64,000 bases of DNA from Gammaproteobacteria bacterium UBA2679 (lineage in GTDB: Bacteria > Pseudomonadota > Gammaproteobacteria > Pseudomonadales > Oleiphilaceae), in the NCBI GenBank assembly GCA_002354735.1, contig DEMD01000004.1:62001-126000 (forward strand), written 5' to 3'. Made by a program: the position numbers and the translations under genes. This document shows positions 46,112-54,967 of this stretch, in pieces; within the stretch, counting starts at the first letter, position 1, and every line of letters starts with the position of its first letter. The notes beneath the pieces are model-generated. The model made no database searches and was not told the DNA's origin. It saw only the letters and a list, made by a program, of their open reading frames with translations.

Positions 46112-46877
46112 TCGAAGTTTTCCTGAGATCGCCTGCCTGCCATTGCAGGATCGTAAGCGCCGCGAGCGGCGCCGTTTCGGTACGGAGTATTCTGGGCCCC
46201 AGCGTCCACGCCTGATAACCAGTCTTCAACGCAGCATCGACTTCGTCTTCGCTGAAGCCCCCCTCAGGGCCCACCAACAGACACGGCTCGGCAATACCTG
46301 CCGCCATCGGGTTGAGTTGCGCTGCGTCGGCATTGGCTGGGTGAAGAATGAAACCTCGGTGGCCTTCATCCAGCCAGGCATGCAGCTGGGTGAAGGGGAG
46401 GATTTCAGGGATATCACTGCGGCCACATTGTTCTGCCGCGGAAATAGCGATTTGCTGCCAGTGGCGTAGCCGCTTGGCCCTTCTATCCTCATCGAGCTTG
46501 ACATCGCAGCGGCTGGTCAGCAGAGGCACAATGCGGTGCACGCCAAGTTCGGTCGCTTTCTGAATGGCAAAGTCCATCCGATCACCTTTGGACACGCCTT
46601 GCGCGAGCGTAATGCGACAGGGGGAAGGCAGCAGGCCTGGTGTCTCGTTCTGTAGCTGAACGCTCAGGCTTCGTTTTGAACCAGCACCGATGATGGCCTC
46701 AAATTCGCTACCAAGGCCGTCGAACAGCACGATGCTATCGCCCTCACGAAGCCGCAATACCGTAGCGAGATAATGGGCGGTCTGACCTGTGAGCTGGAGC
46801 TGTCTGTCCGGCTGCGCCATGGTTGCCGCGAGGCCACCATGTTCAGCTGGATCGATATAGATGCGGGAGGTTCTCAT
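46104..46877 (-). CDS. rsmE: 16S rRNA (uracil-1498 N3)-methyltransferase RsmE
   Basis: A 257-residue SPOUT enzyme that methylates U1498 of 16S rRNA. The N-terminal PUA-like part begins MRTSRIYIDPAEH and includes LTGQTAHYLATVLRLREGD. The knot motifs are LLVGPEGGFSEDEVDAAL and LGPRILRTETAPLAALTILQ. It is the first gene of a run that continues into the RND adaptor by an 8-base overlap, an unusual neighbour for a house-keeping rRNA enzyme. No clear ribosome site precedes the ATG. Confidence 0.95.
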   Translation of the reverse strand: MRTSRIYIDPAEHGGLAATMAQPDRQLQLTGQTAHYLATVLRLREGDSIVLFDGLGSEFEAIIGAGSKRSLSVQLQNETPGLLPSPCRITLAQGVSKGDRMDFAIQKATELGVHRIVPLLTSRCDVKLDEDRRAKRLRHWQQIAISAAEQCGRSDIPEILPFTQLHAWLDEGHRGFILHPANADAAQLNPMAAGIAEPCLLVGPEGGFSEDEVDAALKTGYQAWTLGPRILRTETAPLAALTILQWQAGDLRKTSNA

Positions 46878-47026
46878 GCGATGCGACTAGTGATCCTGAA
46901 ACGACTGCCAATTGAGCGTGCCTCAGTCTACCGCGCCATCGCAAGTGAGAACATCCTTTTGCCGGACCTTCTGGCCGAAGTGTCAGAGCCGGGCCTCCGC
47001 GGTCCAGACTCTGTGATCTGCTCAGG

Positions 47027-50000
47027 CTAGTACGTGCAAGTAATCACGATATCGTCAACGTAGTTCGGCGTCGCATCAGCGGGGGGCATGGTGCCAGTAG
47101 CGCCGGATGTGACTTCGCACGAAGCGTTGTCCAGACCACCGTATTGAGCAGCGATCGAATACGTTTCTCCAGGAGCAAGTCCCAATGGCATGGTGAACGC
47201 TCCGGGCGTGGTAACCGAATGAAAATCGAAATTGACGTTATTTTCGATTTGAAGTGCATCCGATTCAACCAGTCCGACCACGGTGCCGCCCAAAGACCCA
47301 GCAACGGGATCATTTCCACCCCCATTGCTGCTGGAGCACGTGATTGACACGTTTGATATATTGGCATTTCCCATTGTTCCACTGGCGTTTACGATCGGAT
47401 CACAGCTGATACCGGCCGACGTGCCCGTAATGCTGAGCGAATAGCTTGTGCCCGGCTGCAGATAGCGGGTAACGAAACTTGTCGTTCCGCTGGTCCCCGT
47501 GACCTGAAGCGCACTGTCGCCTGCATTTGTGCTCAGTAGCATGTTGAGGGTCGCGCTTTCATCAAGGCCTGATATAACGCCAGAAAGTGTTGCGCCTGTA
47601 CAGGCGATATCGGCTATCACACCCAGTGGATCGGGGTTGCCTGCGCTCGTGCTCAACACGCAGCTGAGGCCTGAAGGGGCGCCGAGCACAGACAATTGAT
47701 AGTTCCCTGTGAATAATTCGGCAAAACTGTAAGCGCCGTTAGTTGTTATGCTGATGAGTGCAGACCCAAGATCGCTGTCGATATTCGAAAGAGTAATCGT
47801 CTCTCCGCTCGGGAGACCTGATGCAACGCCCGAAATACGGAACTGCGGGATTGGTAAGCACAGCACTCGGATGTCATTGATAACGTTGCTGTCGCGACTG
47901 AAAGGGATACTGCCTGCGCCATTCTCAACACTGCACTCAAGTCGCGCCGGGTTCTGGTTCAGCACAGTGACCTCGTAGGCGGTAGCGAATGCGAGCTTGG
48001 TTGTGAATGCGAAACTACCGTTGGCATTGATGGAAATTGCCTCATCCCCGCTTGCCAAGGTAAGCGACTGGTCAGGGGCCAGTCCGCTCACGGTCCCTGA
48101 GAGCGTCATATCCATCGGCTCGTAAACGACGCAGTTGATGGCAACATCTTTGATGCTGCCGACTGGCACAACACCACTGGCATTGCCCAACTCACACTCG
48201 TAGCCGATGGCGCCCGCAGGATTCTTTAGCGTAATCTCATAGCCCGCACCAATACGGGTATTCCCAATGAACTTCCAGGAGCCATTGGAACCGAGTTTTA
48301 AAGTTTCAGTGGTCGATGTACTGTCGGTGAGCGTCAGAGTGAGCGCCAGCTCTTCCCCAGCAGGCATACCAGTTAACGTGCCGCCGATACGTTGGAAGTC
48401 ATTGGTGTTGAGAAGGTTAATCAAATCGTTCCGACATGCGTTGACTTTACAGAGCTTTTCCTTGGCTTCAACCGACAGTTTGGCGAGTTCTGAACTGATG
48501 TGGGCCGCTGCCGTGGTTTTGTCTACCAGCGTAAACGTTTTGCCTGAGAAGTCTGCCAGTTTCGAGAACAGCGCGTTTGCCGAAGCGGCAAACTGTTCAT
48601 CCGTACCGGCTAGGTTCACATCGATACCGAGCGCCTTTAGATCAGGCAGTCTGATGCGAGTCGTAGACTCTCCGGTATTGAGGGATTGCAGCAGCTGTGC
48701 GATGCGCAGGCCCTTTTCTGCGTCGTCGCCAAGGGCAGCTAACTGGTAGATATGCGTGGTTGTTTCACAATCGACTCGGCCAAGCGCCAGATTTCCCAGA
48801 TAGAAAGTGACCTTGGAGCCAGTCTTACACCGGTACCCACCACTGCTATCGGTGTAACGCATTGTTGAGTTCGTCTCGAGAATCAATGACTGCTTCGACG
48901 TGTCGCTACTGGCATCGACACTGTGGTTCGCAAGGCCATGCTTGTTTGGCTCACCAGCCAAAGCCAGTGTGCCCCCATCCGGCGAAATATAAGCCGAGTG
49001 CAAGGGATTGCTTGAACCTCCTCGCGCGCTCCAGTTTCTGCCACCATTGTCAGAAAACAGAAGACTGCCATCTTCCCGTGTGACGTACATGAGCAAACCG
49101 TCAGCGGACGTAGAAAGGCTTCGTCCGATAAAGCTGGGTGGGCGATTTGTATCGAAGAAACCTGGCCGAGCGCCTACAGTGCCCCAAGTGGCGCCGAAGT
49201 CCGAAGTGATCCTGAGAAATGTCGGAGAAGCGAACACGATGCGAGAGCCATCCGAAGACGAAGCTACGCGACCGAAAAGTTTGCCACTACCGAAGAAGCT
49301 ATTTTCAAGGGAATCCAGCGTCTTGCGGAAGGTCTTGCCCCCGTCTGCTGATTGATACAGGTTAGATGCGCCCTGGGAGACATAGGCTATATGCATTCCA
49401 TCGGCCGAAACGGTCACATCTTCCACGCTGGCGAAAGTCGAGTTATCACCGCCGCTGTTTAGCAGGTCGGTCCATGTTTTGCCCATATCTGCAGATTTTG
49501 CAATGCAGTCAGAAACGAAGAGCCCATTAAAGAATGAAGATCTACCGACTATGTACAGTAATCCAGACGCGCCTGGAGCAAGCACTTGCCTGATCGAGGT
49601 ACACGGTGAAGAGTCGGTTTGCTCAGCCCAGGTCGCTCCTCTGTCGGAGGACACGACCAATCTTTTGTCGGTAGTGCCTGCAACAAGGAAGTCACCACCG
49701 GGCGACACGGCCACCGCGGACCAGGTAATGCCTTCGTCAGTATCAGAAACGTTCTGCCAGGTTCTACCGCTGTCCTTGGAAAACGCAAGATTGTGGGGTG
49801 CGATACCGAAGCCGAGCTGTATCGTGCCATCGCTCGACATGCCGAACTGATAGCGCCCGTCGTAGTTGAGTTGGGGGCCCGCGACGAGGCCTTTGCTTGT
49901 GTAGCCCAAGCCCTCTACAGGCGCATCTATGAAGACCCCTGAGCGTTTATCTCGAGACCCAGAATCGTCATTGCACGCAGTAAGGATGAATGAGAATGCC

Positions 50001-50050
50001 AAGGCTCCGGCAACTGTCAAGTGCCGTGAATACTTGTGAATTTTCCGCAT
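47027..50050 (-). CDS. Large lipoprotein with Asp-box beta-propeller and five C-terminal repeats
   Basis: A 1007-residue predicted lipoprotein (signal peptide, lipobox ILTAC, Cys26). Roughly residues 80-380 hold six Asp-box motifs of the SxDxGxTW type (SKDSGRTW, SSDRGATW, SADMGKTW, SADGGKTF, TSDFGATW, FSDNGGRNW), as in sialidase-type propellers. A helical part follows (GLRIAQLLQSLNTGE). The last 430 residues form five repeats of about 85, each starting like LSGTVSGL and ending with a cysteine-containing strand (for example VSITCSSS, VITCTY). GGAGAA lies 8 bases before ATG 50050. No sialidase catalytic residues can be claimed. It is probably a surface protein. Confidence 0.88.
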   Translation of the reverse strand: MRKIHKYSRHLTVAGALAFSFILTACNDDSGSRDKRSGVFIDAPVEGLGYTSKGLVAGPQLNYDGRYQFGMSSDGTIQLGFGIAPHNLAFSKDSGRTWQNVSDTDEGITWSAVAVSPGGDFLVAGTTDKRLVVSSDRGATWAEQTDSSPCTSIRQVLAPGASGLLYIVGRSSFFNGLFVSDCIAKSADMGKTWTDLLNSGGDNSTFASVEDVTVSADGMHIAYVSQGASNLYQSADGGKTFRKTLDSLENSFFGSGKLFGRVASSSDGSRIVFASPTFLRITSDFGATWGTVGARPGFFDTNRPPSFIGRSLSTSADGLLMYVTREDGSLLFSDNGGRNWSARGGSSNPLHSAYISPDGGTLALAGEPNKHGLANHSVDASSDTSKQSLILETNSTMRYTDSSGGYRCKTGSKVTFYLGNLALGRVDCETTTHIYQLAALGDDAEKGLRIAQLLQSLNTGESTTRIRLPDLKALGIDVNLAGTDEQFAASANALFSKLADFSGKTFTLVDKTTAAAHISSELAKLSVEAKEKLCKVNACRNDLINLLNTNDFQRIGGTLTGMPAGEELALTLTLTDSTSTTETLKLGSNGSWKFIGNTRIGAGYEITLKNPAGAIGYECELGNASGVVPVGSIKDVAINCVVYEPMDMTLSGTVSGLAPDQSLTLASGDEAISINANGSFAFTTKLAFATAYEVTVLNQNPARLECSVENGAGSIPFSRDSNVINDIRVLCLPIPQFRISGVASGLPSGETITLSNIDSDLGSALISITTNGAYSFAELFTGNYQLSVLGAPSGLSCVLSTSAGNPDPLGVIADIACTGATLSGVISGLDESATLNMLLSTNAGDSALQVTGTSGTTSFVTRYLQPGTSYSLSITGTSAGISCDPIVNASGTMGNANISNVSITCSSSNGGGNDPVAGSLGGTVVGLVESDALQIENNVNFDFHSVTTPGAFTMPLGLAPGETYSIAAQYGGLDNASCEVTSGATGTMPPADATPNYVDDIVITCTY

Positions 50051-50143
50051 AATGGGTTCTCCGGCCAAAACGAATGGTGGCCGTCACCTGCGGCGTCACT
50101 TTCTGGAGTGTAGACTCAAAGAATGCGCCCACATTGAGCAGCA

Positions 50144-50461
50144 TCAAAACGTTACAAAACGTCCACAACGAGCCGCAGCGCTGCTCTTTCGATTCGAACT
50201 CGAGGCAAGAGCAATGACCTCCCTCTCCGCGAGGATGCGATAGTTCGGTGAAAGCCACAGGCCATTGGCGTGCCAGGCGGCGTAGCCCTTCCAGCCGAAG
50301 GTGTCCAGCGCGTATTCATCTGACTGCCTGATCAGCCTTTGGTCTGTCTCGCCATGCTCGGACTCGACAGACTCCAGGATGCTCATCGCCTGCTTTCTGT
50401 GTTTTTTATGATAGGCCCAGTTTTCCAGTCCCTTTATCAGGGTCCTTGCCGTCTGTTTCAT
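50144..50461 (-). CDS. Hypothetical protein upstream of the large lipoprotein gene
   Basis: A 105-residue protein I do not recognise. It begins MKQTARTLIKGLENWAYHKKH and has an aromatic stretch GYAAWHANGLWLSPNYRIL. The last 20 residues, rich in S, A and R, look less protein-like. Only a weak GATGAG precedes the ATG. It lies 93 bases upstream of the lipoprotein gene on the same strand. It may be a small real gene or a remnant of a longer one; an alignment would settle it. Confidence 0.4.
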   Translation of the reverse strand: MKQTARTLIKGLENWAYHKKHRKQAMSILESVESEHGETDQRLIRQSDEYALDTFGWKGYAAWHANGLWLSPNYRILAEREVIALASSSNRKSSAAARCGRFVTF

Positions 50462-50647
50462 TACTCATCAATCCACAGATTAACGGTTGTGTGCTGAAGC
50501 CGGGCTACTTGCCGATGCTGATTCTAGGGCGTGCTAAGTCAATCAACATGTCTTGCTTTGCCCTTATAGCCGATGCCGACTACGCTTGGCGGATAGAGGA
50601 ACTGGCTACAGTAAGCGCCAGACCAAGCATGAGCGAGACAGAACCCC

Positions 50648-51823
50648 ATGAGCGACCAGACTGCGATCCACGTAGGCGATTACTACGACACTGAAACCTT
50701 CAAGCGCATCAAGGATTTCTGCGACGGTCGGGAAACACCATTCCTTGTGATCGATACCGCCACCATCCACCGTCAGTACGATGAGATGATTCAAGCCTTT
50801 CCCTATGCAAACGTCTATTACGCAGTCAAGGCCAACCCGGCACCGGAAGTACTGACGATGCTGCGCGACAAGGGATCGAATTTCGATATTGCTTCTATCT
50901 ATGAACTGGACAAGGTGCTTGGCCTGGGCGTTACACCCGATCGCATCAGCTATGGGAACACCATCAAGAAAGCCCGCGACATCCGAACCTTTTTCGAGAA
51001 GGGCGTACGCATGTTCGCGACTGATTCCGAGGCAGACCTGCGCAACATTGCCAAGGCGGCGCCGGGTTCTAAAGTTTACGTTCGAATTCTGACCGAAGGC
51101 ACACTCACAGCCGATTGGCCGCTGTCACGCAAGTTCGGCTGTCAGGCCGATATGGCCATGGATCTGATGATACTGGCCCGTGACCTGGGGCTTGTTCCTT
51201 ATGGCGTGTCCTTCCACGTCGGCTCGCAGCAACGCGATATCGGCGCCTGGGACGCTGCACTCGGCAAGGTCAAGGTCATCTTCGAGCGTTTGAAAATAGA
51301 AGATGGTATTGAACTGAAAATGATCAATATGGGCGGTGGCTTTCCAGCCAACTACATCACCCGCACCAATGATCTGCAAACCTACGCTGACGAAATTACG
51401 CGCTATATCCGTGAGGATTTCGGGGACGACTTCCCCGAGATCATCATCGAGCCCGGTCGCTCGCTTATTTCCAATGCGGGCGTGCTGGTGAGTGAGGTGG
51501 TGCTGATATCGCGGAAGTCGCGCACAGCGCTGCATCGCTGGGTGTTCACCGATGTGGGCAAGTTTTCTGGTCTGGTGGAAACCATGGATGAAGCGATCAA
51601 ATTTCCGATCCATACCGAGAAGACCGGAGAGGTCGAGGATGTGGTCATTGCAGGCCCCAGTTGCGACAGTGCCGACATCATGTACGAGAACTACAAGTAT
51701 GGTCTGCCGCTTAATCTGGCGATAGGCGATCGCTTGTACTGGCTCTCCACAGGTGCCTATACCACGACATACAGTTCAGTTGAGTTCAACGGCTTTCCAC
51801 CGCTGAAGGACTACTACATCTAG
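50648..51823 (+). CDS. Type III PLP-dependent decarboxylase, ornithine decarboxylase-like
   Basis: A 391-residue, alanine-racemase-fold decarboxylase. The PLP lysine is Lys61 in YYAVKANPAPEVL. The glycine loop is MINMGGGFPANY, the phosphate-binding site IIEPGRSLISNAG, and the active-site Cys339 lies in GPSCDSADIMYENY. This CDSAD motif is typical of ornithine or lysine/ornithine decarboxylases that make putrescine or cadaverine. Which diamine is made cannot be decided. No other polyamine gene is next to it. Its TAG stop interlocks with the stop of the convergent TetR gene. Confidence 0.92.
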   Translation: MSDQTAIHVGDYYDTETFKRIKDFCDGRETPFLVIDTATIHRQYDEMIQAFPYANVYYAVKANPAPEVLTMLRDKGSNFDIASIYELDKVLGLGVTPDRISYGNTIKKARDIRTFFEKGVRMFATDSEADLRNIAKAAPGSKVYVRILTEGTLTADWPLSRKFGCQADMAMDLMILARDLGLVPYGVSFHVGSQQRDIGAWDAALGKVKVIFERLKIEDGIELKMINMGGGFPANYITRTNDLQTYADEITRYIREDFGDDFPEIIIEPGRSLISNAGVLVSEVVLISRKSRTALHRWVFTDVGKFSGLVETMDEAIKFPIHTEKTGEVEDVVIAGPSCDSADIMYENYKYGLPLNLAIGDRLYWLSTGAYTTTYSSVEFNGFPPLKDYYI

Positions 51824-52434
51824 CCTGCCGTATCCCGCGGCCAAACGGTCATGACAGCTTCTATCACCTGATACAGCCTGTCCTGACTTGCGCCGCTTTT
51901 GGCCTGCACCGCCAATCCGCCAACGATTGAGCTGAACAGAGTGGCAAGTACGTCCACGCTGGCCTGTGCAGAGAGCTGCCCATCCCGCTGCGCCAGAAGC
52001 AGGCGTTCCCGCAACATCGCTTCGCTATTCTGCAGCGCGGCTCGCAAGGCGGCATCGACTTTTTCAGGTGTAGCGGCGCCACCACAGTCGGCACTGCCAG
52101 TTACGATAAAACAGCCTCCGGGTAGGCTCGCGTCCGTTAACATTGTGGCCAACGAACGCAGGAAGCCCTCGACCGCGCGATAACCATCCGGCTCCTCCGC
52201 AAGAATCGCAGCATGACCTGCAACGTGGTGGGCCGCATATCGTTCCAGCGCTCTCAGGTATAGCGTTTCCTTGTCTCCGAAAGCTGCATACAGGCTTGGC
52301 TTGTTCAATCCCATTGCGCTTGTAAGTGCTTGCAGGGATGTAGCCTGGAAGCCATTTTTCCAGAACACCTCAACTGCCTGATCGAGTGCAGCTTCAATGT
52401 CAAAACCCCTTGGTCGTCCTCGCTGAGCGGCCAT
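51820..52434 (-). CDS. TetR-family transcriptional regulator
   Basis: A 204-residue regulator. The helix-turn-helix is in EVFWKNGFQATSLQALTSAMGLNKPSLYAAFGDKETLYLRALERY (read in pieces), the usual TetR N-terminus; the C-terminal ligand domain contains the cysteine-bearing PGGCFIVTGSADCG. GGGAG lies 8 bases before the ATG. It diverges from an SDR gene across 119 bases that hold a perfect palindrome, so it probably represses that gene and itself. Confidence 0.93.
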   Translation of the reverse strand: MAAQRGRPRGFDIEAALDQAVEVFWKNGFQATSLQALTSAMGLNKPSLYAAFGDKETLYLRALERYAAHHVAGHAAILAEEPDGYRAVEGFLRSLATMLTDASLPGGCFIVTGSADCGGAATPEKVDAALRAALQNSEAMLRERLLLAQRDGQLSAQASVDVLATLFSSIVGGLAVQAKSGASQDRLYQVIEAVMTVWPRDTAG

Positions 52435-52490
52435 TTTGCTTGCTCCCGTTAAATCTGCTTGCGCCCCAGTATACAGTTCGCTAAATTAAA

Positions 52491-52502
52491 TACCGATCGG
52501 TA
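52491..52502. promoter_or_regulatory. Perfect 12-base palindrome, likely TetR operator
   Basis: TACCGATCGGTA is its own reverse complement and lies in an AT-rich stretch midway between the divergent TetR and SDR starts. The centre CCGATCGG is typical of operators of TetR repressors that control short-chain dehydrogenases. The start codons are 57 bases (TetR) and 52 bases (SDR) away. Confidence 0.7.
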
Positions 52503-52553
52503 CAGAAAGGAAAGGCCGACAAGGGTCATAATCAACCGAACTTTCAGAGATAC

Positions 52554-53309
52554 ATGATGATGAACAGACTGACTGGAAAAACTGCTTTGATTACTGGTGG
52601 AACCACCGGCATTGGTTTCGCTACTGCACAGCTATTCCTTGAAGAAGGTGCACGCGTTATTGTCGTCGGGCAGAATGCCGAGCGCGTCGCCCACGCCGGT
52701 AAGGCACTCGGTAATGGCGCCGTGGCTGTCCGGGCAGACGTGAGCTCTTCTGGAGACATGACCGAGCTTGCGGAAAGGGTAAAGGAAGAGTTCGGGCGTC
52801 TCGATATCCTGTTTGCCAACGCAGGCATTGCCAAGCCCATGCCTTTCAGTGACGTGGATGAGACGAATATCAGCGATCAGATCGCCGTGAATCTTAAAGG
52901 CGTGATCTACACGATCCAGAGCATGCTGCCCTTGCTGAACAATCCTTCCAGTGTGGTGCTGACCTCCACCACGATCATCGAGCAGGGCATGGCTGGCATG
53001 AGTATCTATGCAGCTACCAAGGCGGCTGTTCGCTCGCTGGCGCGTACACTTTCGGCTGAACTGGCTCAACGCGGCATCCGCGTCAACAGCATAAGCCCAG
53101 GCCTGATCGAAACGCCGATTTTTAGCAAGCTCGGGATGCCAGCCGAAGCGGTTGAAGCCTGGGCAGGGGAGTTGCTGGGAACCGTGCCTGCCGGCCGCTT
53201 CGGACAAGCCTATGAAGTTGCCAGAGCGGTACTCTTCATGGCAAGTGACGACTCATCCTATATGCTTGGAGAGAACCTGATGTTCGATGGAGGAATGGCG
53301 ACCATCTAA
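52554..53309 (+). CDS. Short-chain dehydrogenase/reductase (SDR)
   Basis: A 251-residue classical SDR. The cofactor loop TGGTTGIG is at 14-21, NAG at 89-91, Ser138 and the catalytic Tyr152 and Lys156 in SIYAATKAA. PG follows in SISPGLIETPI. The end, SSYMLGENLMFDGGMATI, is family-typical. NAD or NADP use and substrate are not clear; the VVGQ sequence after the second strand has no arginine just behind it. Three successive ATG codons occur at 52554, 52557 and 52560; the exact one is uncertain. It is probably repressed by the divergent TetR protein. Confidence 0.93.
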   Translation: MMMNRLTGKTALITGGTTGIGFATAQLFLEEGARVIVVGQNAERVAHAGKALGNGAVAVRADVSSSGDMTELAERVKEEFGRLDILFANAGIAKPMPFSDVDETNISDQIAVNLKGVIYTIQSMLPLLNNPSSVVLTSTTIIEQGMAGMSIYAATKAAVRSLARTLSAELAQRGIRVNSISPGLIETPIFSKLGMPAEAVEAWAGELLGTVPAGRFGQAYEVARAVLFMASDDSSYMLGENLMFDGGMATI

Positions 53310-53890
53310 CCGCGTTCGCGCTCCATGAGGACGAGCATCAGCAAACCCAGCAGGACGCGCTGCTCGTCTTCTTCAGGCAAGGGCTCATGACGGTCAATCC
53401 TGAATCGACCCTCGAAAAACGCAGCCTGCTTGGCCATGCTCGCTACTTTCTTGTCGTTCTGGAGGACGTTATAACTCGGATGCAGGAAGTATCCTGTAAG
53501 GAAGCCAAGTACCGGCACGTTGCCGAGCACACTGTCGATCATCTTCGCCCAGGGGTTAGCTTCGGCGATAGTGAAAATGAGTGAATCATCGGCGTCATAC
53601 ACTTCATACGTCGCACGCCAGAGTGAGCGCATGCCACGGCGTTTCACGCTGCCGACCTTCGTGCCTTCGGCATTGCGAAAGTTGTATCTGGTGGAGAAAT
53701 CGATGATTCGATCCGCCTTGATCTCGAAGTTCACCCGCTGCTTGTTCGCATCCGAATAAACCGTCACCGCTTCCTTGAGCTTGAACAGCTTCTGTTGTAC
53801 GTAGGCCTGAACCTCACCCTGCGCGTCGGTAACGGTCAATTGCGGGGCGATTGCTATGATCTTGAAGGTCAACTGCAGGGGGAAATTCAT
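53306..53890 (-). CDS. LURP-one-related family protein
   Basis: A 194-residue protein with a tubby-like, LURP-one-type fold: FPLQLTFKIIAIAPQLTVTDAQGEVQAYVQQKLFKLKEAVTVY (in pieces), then RGMRSLWRATYEVYDADDSLIFTI. A hydrophobic segment VPVLGFLTGYFLHP may touch the membrane. Function in bacteria is unknown. ATG 53890 has GAGGAG 5 bases upstream; an in-frame start at 53902 is less supported. The stop interlocks with that of the SDR gene. Confidence 0.85.
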   Translation of the reverse strand: MNFPLQLTFKIIAIAPQLTVTDAQGEVQAYVQQKLFKLKEAVTVYSDANKQRVNFEIKADRIIDFSTRYNFRNAEGTKVGSVKRRGMRSLWRATYEVYDADDSLIFTIAEANPWAKMIDSVLGNVPVLGFLTGYFLHPSYNVLQNDKKVASMAKQAAFFEGRFRIDRHEPLPEEDEQRVLLGLLMLVLMERERG

Positions 53891-53922
53891 AAAGCTCCTC
53901 AATTAAGCTAGAAGGCACTGTT

Positions 53923-54711
53923 TCAAATGTTGATTACGCCCTCCAGGTATTTCACCGTCTGTCCGGCCACCATCACGCGATCACCTTCAACGCGACATCG
54001 CAGATGACCGCCACGCTTCGACGCCTGATAGGCTGTCAATTCTTTGCGATCCAGCTTTTCAGCCCAGAAGGGCGCAAGCCCCGCGTGAGCAGAGCCTGTG
54101 ACCGGATCTTCCTCGCCACCTGAGGCTGGCCAGAAATAACGTGAGACAAAATCAACAGTCTCGCCTGGGGCGGTCACAATGACATCCCGAGGGTAAAGGC
54201 GTTTGATGTGTTCAACCGTCTGCTCAAGGTCTAGTACGTCGGCTTCGCACTCGTAGACGGCAAAATAGGCCTGTTCATTGGCGAGTACCTCTGTTGGTGT
54301 TATGGATAAGCCTTTCAGCAGGGCTTCTGGAAAATTCTGAACCGGCTTCGGTTTGCGATTTGGAAAATCCATGGCGATACAGCCGTCATCCAGTTTTCTT
54401 GCCGTTATCTCACCCACCGCCTTTGCTTTGAAAGTGGTCGACTCGAGTGCAGGATCAAAACCGAAAAGCACTGACGCCGCTGCGAGGAGGCCGTGTCCAC
54501 AGAACGCTATCTCCATGATCGGTGAAAACCAGCGGATATCATAAGCAGTGCCGGATTTTACGAGGAAGGCCGTCTCAGAGAGATTGTTTTCGATAGCAAT
54601 AGATTGCATCAGCTCATCACTGAGCCAGTTGTCGAGGATGATGACGGCGGCAGGATTGCCTTTGAACAGTTTGTCTGTGAATGCGTCTACAACGTGAATT
54701 TTAAGTGGCAT
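53923..54711 (-). CDS. PhzF family protein (isomerase/epimerase-like)
   Basis: A 262-residue PhzF-type protein. The catalytic glutamate is Glu46 in NNLSETAFL; FCGHGLLAAASV and the C-terminal GGEEDPVTGSAHAGLAPFW are family hallmarks. PhzF folds resemble diaminopimelate epimerase but act on diverse substrates; no phenazine genes are here, so phenazine synthesis should not be assumed. ATG 54711 has GGAGAGG 8 bases upstream; the frame is open to 54858 but that extension is unlikely. Confidence 0.93.
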   Translation of the reverse strand: MPLKIHVVDAFTDKLFKGNPAAVIILDNWLSDELMQSIAIENNLSETAFLVKSGTAYDIRWFSPIMEIAFCGHGLLAAASVLFGFDPALESTTFKAKAVGEITARKLDDGCIAMDFPNRKPKPVQNFPEALLKGLSITPTEVLANEQAYFAVYECEADVLDLEQTVEHIKRLYPRDVIVTAPGETVDFVSRYFWPASGGEEDPVTGSAHAGLAPFWAEKLDRKELTAYQASKRGGHLRCRVEGDRVMVAGQTVKYLEGVINI

Positions 54712-54967
54712 GGTGATGCCTCTCCCTGGCTGATGAATTTCACAGAACTTTAGCAGGAAGCGGGTCGTTGCAGGCGGTACAGATGTGACAATTATCGGGC
54801 TGAAAGTGACATGAACACGTAGTGGTATCGCGATACTGAAACCGTAGGGACTAGGCAATACGGATGTCCGGATTTAGAATCAGCTCACACTTGCCGACCC
54901 CCGTAAACTAGTAGTCTGGCCGTGGAAGGAAGTTCAACAATGCCCGCACGACATGGAAGATCACGCA
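54712..54967. other. Spacer between PhzF and PEP-CTERM-like genes
   Basis: No gene seen in 256 bases. It must hold the divergent promoters of the two neighbours. I did not find a convincing -35/-10 pair, palindrome or terminator. Confidence 0.4.

Noticed and set aside
46773..47030. Open frame spanning the rsmE start and the gap to the lipoprotein gene
   Set aside because: Two thirds of it mirrors rsmE, and the rest has no protein-like pattern or ribosome site.
53923..54711. PhzF homologue as evidence for phenazine synthesis
   Set aside because: No other phz gene is present in the window; PhzF-fold proteins are common without phenazine pathways.
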